This document shows positions 6,768 through 11,797 of a DNA stretch of 11,797 nt, piece after piece. Below the pieces are notes generated by a model. It was not told where the DNA came from and made no database searches. It was given only the letters and a program-made list of their open reading frames with translations. The stretch spans positions 1 to 11,797 of the forward strand of contig DAOTTJ010000326.1 of assembly GCA_034437695.1 (NCBI GenBank), given 5' to 3'. The position numbers and the translations under genes were made by a program. Source of the stretch: Paraktedonobacter sp034437695 (lineage in GTDB: Bacteria; Chloroflexota; Ktedonobacteria; Ktedonobacterales; Ktedonobacteraceae). Positions within the stretch are counted from its first letter, which is position 1; each line of letters begins with the position of its first letter.

Positions 6768-8330
6768 CCTTTTATAGCTTGCTAGCTTGCTGTTGGCCTA
6801 GGCCATGAGTTCGCTGGCGTCCTGTTCTGCGTATTCTGGGCGTAAGACGACGAAGACCTTGGGGATCTCGCCAGCCTCGGAATCTGCTTTGGCGATGACG
6901 GCAACATCGGCGACGGCGGGATGTTCGAGCAGCAGGGCTTCGATCTGGGCGGGCGCGATACTAAAGCCTTTATATTTAATCATCTCTTTCTTGCGGTCGG
7001 TGATAGTGACGTAGCCCTGCTCGTCGCGCTAACCGATATCGCCGGTATGCAGCCAGCCATTGCGCAGAGCCTCGGCTGTGGCTTCTGGAGCCTTCCAGTA
7101 GCCCGGCATGACCTGGGAACCCTTAACGAGCAGTTCTCCCACTTCGCCAGGTCCCAGCTCTGTCTGGCCGGTCTCGATATCGACAATTTTCTGCTGCGTG
7201 TCGTGGATGGGCAGGCCAACGGTTTCAACTTTGATCAGGCGCGGATTGTAGACCGGGTTCGAATGGGTGCCAGGCGCGGCTTCGGTCAGGCCACAGGAGG
7301 TCATGACAGTGATACCGGTGCTCTCCTCGAAGCGCCGGGCCAGCGCAGGTGGCACAGGGGCTGCTCCGCATTGGTTGAAACGCACGCTGCTCAAGTTGTA
7401 GGTCTGGAGATCTGGCCAGTCCGAGACGGCGGTAAGCATCCGCGGGACGCTGTAGACGATGGTGATAGCCTCGTCTTGAATCAGTTGGAGCCAGCGCCCG
7501 GTTGCAAAACGCTCCATAAGCACCAGGCGCGCACCGGCCATGGTCGCACAGCCCATGAGCATGATCCCGTAGATATGATAGAGCGGAAGGGAGCAGAGCA
7601 TACGGTCCGCACTGCTGATCTGTACCGTAGCAATCGATTGACAGGCATTGCTGACCAGATTCTTATGGCTGAGCATGACTCCTTTGGGCTGCCCGGTCGT
7701 GCCGCTGCTATAGGGAAGCACGGCGAGATCTTCCCAGGCAGGGCTGATGTCTGCGAGAGGCGTCGAGGGGAAGTTGGTAAGCAGGCGCTCGAATGAGAGC
7801 AGATCTGAGCCTGGTTGCTCGCGCTCAGCGTCAACAACCAGCAGATGACGCAGGTCTGGCAGTTGCTCGCGCGTGGACTCGATCAGGTGCAGGAGGCGCT
7901 ACTGGATGATCAGGGCCACGGCCTCGCTGTTGATGAGCTGGTAGGCAATCTCCCTTTCTTTGTACGCTGGATTGAGCGGGCTGGCTACGGCTCCAATGCG
8001 CGTGATGGCGAACCAACTGATTACAAACTCCGGGCGGTTGCTGAGAAAGAGGCCGACTTTCTGACCCTAGCCGAGACCCAGAGCAAGCAGGGCATTGGCC
8101 AGAATGTTGACCAGGCTGTTCAACTCACGATACGTCAGGCGCGCGTCTCCAAAAACCAACGCGACCTGCTCCGGGTGACGCTCGGCGGTGCGGGCCAGCA
8201 TCTCCGCGTAGGGGCGCTCTGGATACTGGAGCGGGGGCCGAAAGAGCACACTGCCGACAAAGGGCTGTAGGATTATCCGCGGCGGAAGGCGCGTTGCAGT
8301 GCGCCTTTTGCTAGATTCGGGATGAATCAT
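6768..8330 (-). pseudogene. AMP-forming aryl/acyl-CoA ligase (4-coumarate-CoA ligase-like), with four in-frame TAG codons and a lost 3' end
   Basis: A single reading frame shows a full ANL-family ligase: an N-terminal domain from ATG 8330, the P-loop YSSGTTGQPKG, CGLTEAAPG, GELLVKGSQVMPGYW, GWLHTGDIG and ITDRKKEMIKYKGFSIAP. The frame is interrupted by TAG at 8067-8069 (after LGLG, where Lys is usual), 7899-7901, 7029-7031 (in TGDIG-stop-RDEQG, where Tyr is usual) and 6798-6800 (after ELMA, where Trp is usual). There is no frameshift before 6768. Similarity continues past the last TAG (ANSKLASYKR) and stops abruptly at 6768, so the C-terminal PKSxSGKxLRR segment with the catalytic Lys is gone. 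The ATG is 2 bp after the MFS stop, consistent with co-transcription. The family is sure, the substrate is not; context suggests hydroxycinnamates. Confidence 0.88.
6776..6791. repeat. Tandem 8-bp repeat next to the deletion junction
   Basis: AGCTTGCT occurs twice head to tail (6776-6783 and 6784-6791), within the last ligase-like codons (SKLAS) and about 10 bp from the ligase/amidohydrolase junction. It may be chance coding sequence, or a trace of slippage linked to the deletion. Confidence 0.45.
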
Positions 8331-8332
8331 GT

Positions 8333-9856
8333 TTATAGCAGAGATAACTCATCTTCTAGAGACGCTGGTTTGACAACTTCTGCTTCGTCAGGTCTTTGTG
8401 TACGTGTGCGCATAAAGAGGGATACAATTATTGCACTGACGCACAGAACGACACAGGCTAGAGCGGTAAGCTTAAACCCCTGGAAAACAGCCGCTTCAAC
8501 GACCGCGCGGCTCGCCCCTCCTCCCATGATCAGAAACTGATCAGCAGCCGTACGACTTGCCGCGAGGGAAGTAGAAAGGGTCGCGTTAATATGGAGAAGG
8601 TAGATCTGACCCAGGACCGCGATCCCAAAGGCTGTACCGATATTGCGCGCCATCCCGAGCGTTCCCGAGGCCAGCCCAGACTGCTTCGTCGAGACAGCGC
8701 TGATCACCGCGAGCGTTGCGCAAGACGAGATGATTGGAATCGCTAGGCCGCGCAGGATAAAGGTCGGGAGCAGGCCATCTGCATAGTTGCTCTGGGGAGT
8801 CAGGCTGACCACAATATAGATAAGGCTCAGTCCGATTGCTAGCAGACCCAGCACCAGGAACACATACAGTCGCTTACCAGCCCATTGCGCAATCAGCCCG
8901 GTGAGCGGAGTGAAGAGTGCAATCAGCACAGTGGCGGGTAAGAAGGCCAGACCACCTTGCAGCGGAGAAAACCCCCATGTGTTCTGCATAAACAGGCTCC
9001 AATAAGGTTGCGAGCCAAAGAGCGCGGCTGAGAAGAAGAAGAAACTCAGGCAGCCCATGACGAAAGGCAGGTTGCGAAACAGGGATAAATCCACCAGCGG
9101 CCAGCGGACCCGCCGCTCTACTCTGACAAACAGGCCCAAAAGGATAATCCCAAGCAGGCAACTCACAAGCGTAACAGTGTTTGTCCAGCCCTCATCGCCA
9201 GCGCGGGTAAAACCGAATAAGAGAAAGAGCAGGCCCGCAGACAAGAAGAAAAGGCCAGACCAATCTATCGGAATAGCGTTCCCCTCTTCGCGCGATTCTG
9301 GGACGAAGAGCACGGCCATAAGGAACGCAATGATCCCCAGTGGGACATTTATAAAGAAAATCCATCGCCAACTATCTCCCTGAACCAGGATGCCTCCAAG
9401 GACCGGACCGGCGATCAACCCCAGGCCAGAGATACCCCCGTAGATGCCAATCGCCAGACCATACTGACGTGGGGGGAAGGCTCGAATGATGATCGCGAGT
9501 GTGCCAGGTGTCATAATAGCCGCGCCAATACCCTGTATGATGCGGAAAATGATCAAAACGAGGATATTCGGGGCGAGGCCACAGGCGAGCGAGGCGACAG
9601 TAAAGGTAGCCAGGCCAGCCAGGTAGAGTAAGCGTTGTCCCCAGATATCCCCCAGTCGCCCCATGCCTATTGGAAGCACACCAATCATCAGCACATATCC
9701 CGAAATGGTCCAGGAGACTGTGCCGAGTGGCGCACGAAATTCATGCCCGATAGTCGGCAAGGCAACATTCACAATAAAGAGATCAATGTAAAGCATAAGA
9801 AGACCGAAGCAAGCGGCAATCATGGTAAGCCACTTGGAAGGTGCGTGCTTTTCCAC
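8333..9856 (-). CDS. MFS transporter, DHA2 (14-TM, EmrB/QacA-like) family
   Basis: This is an inner-membrane proton-coupled transporter of 507 aa. The GTG start at 9856 is chosen because AAAGGA lies 6 nt upstream. An open frame extends further to 9958, but that would run through the promoter. Many hydrophobic segments span the protein, consistent with 14 helices. DHA2 motifs are visible: IDLFIVNVALP in helix 1 (about 24-34), motif A GRLGDIWGQR (66-75), motif C GLGLIAGPVLGG (144-155) and WRWIFFINVPLG (about 163-174). The polar C-terminal tail ends at TAA. The family mostly exports drugs or small organic compounds. Being co-directional with a CoA ligase and amidohydrolase, it might move an aromatic acid instead. 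It is the first and only intact gene of its unit, under an operator-covered promoter. Confidence 0.93.
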   Translation of the reverse strand: MEKHAPSKWLTMIAACFGLLMLYIDLFIVNVALPTIGHEFRAPLGTVSWTISGYVLMIGVLPIGMGRLGDIWGQRLLYLAGLATFTVASLACGLAPNILVLIIFRIIQGIGAAIMTPGTLAIIIRAFPPRQYGLAIGIYGGISGLGLIAGPVLGGILVQGDSWRWIFFINVPLGIIAFLMAVLFVPESREEGNAIPIDWSGLFFLSAGLLFLLFGFTRAGDEGWTNTVTLVSCLLGIILLGLFVRVERRVRWPLVDLSLFRNLPFVMGCLSFFFFSAALFGSQPYWSLFMQNTWGFSPLQGGLAFLPATVLIALFTPLTGLIAQWAGKRLYVFLVLGLLAIGLSLIYIVVSLTPQSNYADGLLPTFILRGLAIPIISSCATLAVISAVSTKQSGLASGTLGMARNIGTAFGIAVLGQIYLLHINATLSTSLAASRTAADQFLIMGGGASRAVVEAAVFQGFKLTALACVVLCVSAIIVSLFMRTRTQRPDEAEVVKPASLEDELSLL

Positions 9857-9946
9857 GAGAAATCCTTTCTGTCTGATGACATGAGCGAGACGGATAAAGG
9901 TTTGAAGGAAGATTGCGCTACCCTCTGTGCCGTATCTACTGGTTGA

Positions 9947-9975
9947 AGTATATACCACAATAAATCACCAGTCAA
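9947..9975 (-). promoter_or_regulatory. Promoter of the MFS-ligase-amidohydrolase unit
   Basis: On the minus strand, TTGACT (9970-9975) and TATACT (9947-9952) are separated by exactly 17 bp. The predicted start of transcription is near 9940, giving a leader of about 84 nt before the GTG at 9856. The spacer and half of the -35 lie inside one arm of the inverted repeat 9955-10001, so a protein bound there would block RNA polymerase. Confidence 0.8.
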
Positions 9976-10001
9976 GTAATTTTACTGGTGATTTATTGTG
10001 G
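9955..10001. promoter_or_regulatory. Operator-like 18-bp perfect inverted repeat (O1)
   Basis: CCACAATAAATCACCAGT (9955-9972) and its exact reverse complement (9984-10001) are separated by 11 bp. One arm overlaps the -35 and fills the spacer of the MFS promoter. The core AAATCACCAG-N13-CTGGTGATTT is partly repeated over the regulator promoter at 10143-10175. A terminator role is unlikely because the flanking genes diverge from here and no transcript is expected to end at this point. Likely binding protein: the adjacent CGNR-type regulator (inference). Confidence 0.82.
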
Positions 10002-10138
10002 CTTTTATTTGTCCGTAGCAAATCCACTCCCAGATAAGAAGGATTGTCAAAGACGCGTCCCTTGGAATGTGATTTGGGGCTATCCTTCCAATGTTCTCTT
10101 TTGCTCTCGCAGGCGATAAAAAAAGGGAGGATGACCTC

Positions 10139-10167
10139 TTGAAAATCACCAGCAAATATACTATACT
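10139..10167 (+). promoter_or_regulatory. Promoter of the CGNR-type regulator gene
   Basis: TTGAAA (10139-10144) and TATACT (10162-10167) are 17 bp apart. The expected start of transcription is near 10174, about 25 nt before the ATG at 10199. The -10 hexamer is identical to those of the MFS and pca promoters. The spacer carries the AAATCACCAG operator half-site. Confidence 0.78.
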
Positions 10168-10175
10168 AGTAACAA
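10143..10175. promoter_or_regulatory. Second operator-like site (O2), imperfect copy of O1
   Basis: AAATCACCAG (10143-10152) is identical to the O1 half-site. After the same 13-bp gap comes CTAGTAACAA (10166-10175), matching 5 of 10 bases of the O1 right half. The site covers the end of the -35, the spacer and the -10 of the regulator promoter, which suggests weaker autoregulation. Confidence 0.66.
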
Positions 10176-10198
10176 TTGAAGAGAGGAAATCAACGTAG

Positions 10199-10783
10199 AT
10201 GTTAGAGAGAGATATCGATAGAGACGCATCAGAACCGCTTGCGCTCATCCAGGCGGTTCTCAACACGCGCTATGGTCGCACGCGTCCCGATGATTGGAAG
10301 AGTCCTGAACAGGTACGCGCGTGGTTAATACAGCATCGATTACTTGCCGGAGAGAAACCACTTTCCCAGGGGGATCAACGCAGGCTGATTGAGATGCGTG
10401 AGGCACTGCGCGGGCTACTATCTGGCAATAGTGATCTGCCCGTTGCTCCCGAACATATTGAAACTTTGAACCATCTCGCCAGGCATGCCCCTCTCATTGT
10501 CCACTTGTCCCAGGACGGGCGAACGGAACTTGCCCCTGACATTGAAGGTATCGATGGGGCCATCAGTTTTCTATTTGGCATTGTCTTCACCGCTATGGTG
10601 GATGGAAGTTGGACGAGGCTCAAGGTTTGTCGCAATGAACATTGTCAGAAGGCATTCTACGATCATTCTAAGAATCGCTCAGGTACATGGTGCGCGATGG
10701 CAAAATGTGGCAGCCGTGTCAAAGCCCATACCTACCGCCAACGCCGCCAGAAAGAGATGGATAGAGGTGATATCCTCAATTGA
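10199..10783 (+). CDS. CGNR zinc-finger (ABATE-domain) transcriptional regulator
   Basis: The 194-aa protein has an N-terminal helical ABATE-type domain (about 10-135) and a C-terminal CGNR-type zinc finger (141-183). The finger is CRNEHC, then FYDHSKNRSGTWC, then AKCGSR, with Cys144, Cys149, Cys165 and Cys170 as metal ligands and a basic YRQRR tail. The signature reads CGSR, not CGNR. The finger is thought to bind DNA, with the N-terminal domain possibly sensing a stress or small ligand; targets are poorly known in this family. The ATG at 10199 follows GAGAGGA by 11 nt. The gene diverges from the MFS unit and shares an operator motif with it, so it is likely a local repressor of the transporter and of itself (inference). 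The stop is TGA. Confidence 0.92.
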   Translation: MLERDIDRDASEPLALIQAVLNTRYGRTRPDDWKSPEQVRAWLIQHRLLAGEKPLSQGDQRRLIEMREALRGLLSGNSDLPVAPEHIETLNHLARHAPLIVHLSQDGRTELAPDIEGIDGAISFLFGIVFTAMVDGSWTRLKVCRNEHCQKAFYDHSKNRSGTWCAMAKCGSRVKAHTYRQRRQKEMDRGDILN

Positions 10784-11098
10784 GCCAGAGGAGGAGTGAG
10801 AGTAATTGCTGAGCGACAAGCAGGAAACAAGTTGCAGAGCCGCAGGAGGTTTGGGATATACAATAGTTAGGCACTCAGAGGACCTTGTAAATAACGGGGA
10901 AAAGATGAAACAGTTCCCAAAAGATGCCGTGTCATTTGTCAAGCTCGACAATGAAGAGTGTCCGGTCTTTGAGGTTCACTTCATATTTTGGCCTTTTCAG
11001 CCTTTGACTATTTGACTTTAACTGACAGGAATGTTGACAGGAAAAGCGATAGACAACAAACGATATACAAAGAAAACAATAGATATTGGAGGGAATGT
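10784..11098. other. Region downstream of the regulator; no secure gene
   Basis: A good Shine-Dalgarno (GAGGAGG, about 10788-10794) follows the regulator stop but leads only to a 24-codon GTG frame (10796) or to a TTG frame at 10806. An ATG at 10905, after GGGGAAAAG, opens 36 codons (MKQFPKDAVSFVKLDN...) ending at 11015, with no recognisable domain. TTGAC occurs three times (11004-11008, 11012-11016, 11034-11038) but no well-spaced -10 was found. No terminator hairpin was seen after the regulator gene. Confidence 0.4.
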
Positions 11099-11209
11099 AT
11101 GAGCATAGAATCGACATCTATAGACATCGCGAGACGAGGAATGCCGAAGGGGGGAAGGCAGCTCATTTCTGGTTGGAGAATCTCTCCCTCCAATCTATGC
11201 AGATTGTGA
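11099..11209 (+). CDS. Possible 36-aa peptide, unknown
   Basis: The ATG at 11099 is preceded at 5 nt by GGAGGG, one of the best ribosome sites in the window. The frame reads MSIESTSIDIARRGMPKGGR... and ends at TGA 11207-11209, giving a basic peptide with no signal or membrane segment. It resembles nothing I recognise. Because an IS66 remnant begins about 50 bp downstream, it could be the surviving start of a larger gene lost to IS activity rather than a true small protein. Confidence 0.35.
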   Translation: MSIESTSIDIARRGMPKGGRQLISGWRISPSNLCRL

Positions 11210-11257
11210 CCCCAGTACGCTACAAAACTAAAGAAAACATGTAACTAGTCAGGTAGG

Positions 11258-11573
11258 CTAAAAAGAAGGGAGCAAAGGGTGATTGCGCAAGGTGGCCTCC
11301 AAAGCGGCAAACAAAGGCAAACATTGTTTTCGCAACGTGGAGAGATAGCCACGGATGCGAGAAAAGGAGACGGCACCCTCATCACTGCGAAAGGAGCCAG
11401 AGACTTTTTGCTGAACGCGGGACCATACGCACATCGCGCTCGGCCAGGTTGTTGGACCAAATTTAGGTAGCTAACGAGCTTGTAGAAAAACAACGAAGCG
11501 AGCATCGACGTAAGCTTCCTGTCAGTTTTACGACAGTAGCTGTACAGCAGCGCCCGCTTACGATCATTGATGA
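11258..11573 (-). mobile_element. IS66-family transposase (TnpC), degraded C-terminal end
   Basis: On the minus strand, NNLAERDVRMV (about 11453-11421) and then RVQQKVSGSFRSDEGAV, RIRGYLSTLRK and LPSF (TAG at 11258-11260) match the conserved C-terminus of IS66 transposases. A GGG run at 11419-11421 has one base too many, shifting the frame between RMV and RVQQ. A second break lies near 11457-11465, before NNLAERD. Upstream, DRKRALLYSYC and MLASLFFYKLVSYLNL (to about 11573) look like the poorly conserved stretch before that motif. The copy is broken and cannot be active. Confidence 0.8.
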
Positions 11574-11797
11574 TTTAAGCCAATCACTCATTATTTGTCA
11601 CTAACAAGTGAATGTGAAAGATGCCAAATACACACATTTCACTCCTACAAGCAGAAGCGTTTGAAGATTGAACCCACCAGAGGCTACGTTGAGCAGACTT
11701 TGGTAGGTAGCAATCGTGTAGCAACGCCCCTGTACATCCATTGATTTGTATAGATAACTATTAACTGGACCACTTCTTTACTCGCAAAATCGATACG
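11574..11797. other. Right end of window; no recognisable gene
   Basis: Nothing secure is seen. The longest minus-strand frame (11601-11741, 46 codons) has no recognisable motif. An approximate inverted pair AGTGAATGTG/CACATTTCACT (about 11607-11645) is present, with one base of mismatch. The stretch is more AT-rich than the operons and may be further IS66-linked debris or ordinary spacer. Confidence 0.4.

Noticed and set aside
6921..7796. Long + strand open frame (291 codons) opposite the ligase remnant
   Set aside because: The minus strand encodes clear ANL-ligase motifs across the same interval; the + frame has no motif or ribosome site of note.
8286..8307. AAGGCGC/GCGCCTT hairpin followed by TTG, possible terminator after the MFS gene
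   Set aside because: It lies in the N-terminal codons of the ligase frame, is only 7 bp, and has no useful T-run on the transcribed (minus) strand.
9857..9958. Upstream extension of the MFS protein by 34 residues
   Set aside because: That extension would cover the -10 region and leader; the GTG at 9856 has a well-spaced AAAGGA.
9955..10001. Palindrome read as a bidirectional intrinsic terminator
   Set aside because: The flanking genes diverge, so no transcript should end here, and the arms overlap the MFS promoter and share a core with a second promoter site.
1..11797. tRNA or rRNA genes, CRISPR array
   Set aside because: No cloverleaf-like GTTCRA regions, rRNA signatures or regularly spaced repeats were recognised by eye.

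Overview
The window reads as a stretch of chromosome from an IS-rich bacterium. Vertical single-strand operons, moderately high GC, Gram-positive-like Shine-Dalgarno sequences and the mix of IS3- and IS66-type remnants would fit a Ktedonobacteria-like member of the Chloroflexota. That placement is an impression from the sequence, not a proven assignment.

Layout: (1) 1-300, the 3' end of a broken IS3-family transposase (+ strand), followed by a nested inverted duplication of its own end (254-384). (2) 475-5582, a compact six-gene minus-strand operon in transcription order pcaC-pcaH-pcaG-pcaB-pcaD-pobA, with a near-consensus promoter at 5712-5741. It encodes conversion of 4-hydroxybenzoate to protocatechuate and on to 3-oxoadipate. 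All six genes look intact. (3) 5997-9856, a second minus-strand unit. It starts with an intact 14-TM-type MFS transporter, followed by two decaying genes: an AMP-forming aryl/acyl-CoA ligase with four in-frame TAG codons, and an amidohydrolase with a frameshift. A deletion joins the lost 3' end of the ligase to the lost 5' end of the amidohydrolase. (4) 9857-10198, a divergent control region with two promoters and two matching operator-like sites. (5) 10199-10783, a CGNR-type zinc-finger regulator on the + strand. (6) 10784-11797, mostly non-coding, with one or two possible tiny ORFs and the 3' end of a broken IS66-family transposase (minus strand).

How the genes fit together: PobA makes protocatechuate; PcaGH opens its ring; PcaB, PcaC and PcaD carry the product to 3-oxoadipate. 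The CoA-transferase and thiolase steps (pcaIJ, pcaF) are not here. The transporter/ligase/amidohydrolase set resembles side-chain-shortening modules that turn 4-hydroxycinnamates into 4-hydroxybenzoate, the substrate of the adjacent operon. The sequence therefore suggests an upstream aromatic funnel that has decayed while the central pathway stays intact.

The most informative signals are two. The PobA coenzyme-binding helix has the residue pattern associated with NADH rather than NADPH preference. The intergenic region 9947-10174 holds a perfect 18-bp inverted repeat over the transporter promoter, and a partial copy with the same 13-bp spacing lies over the regulator's own promoter.
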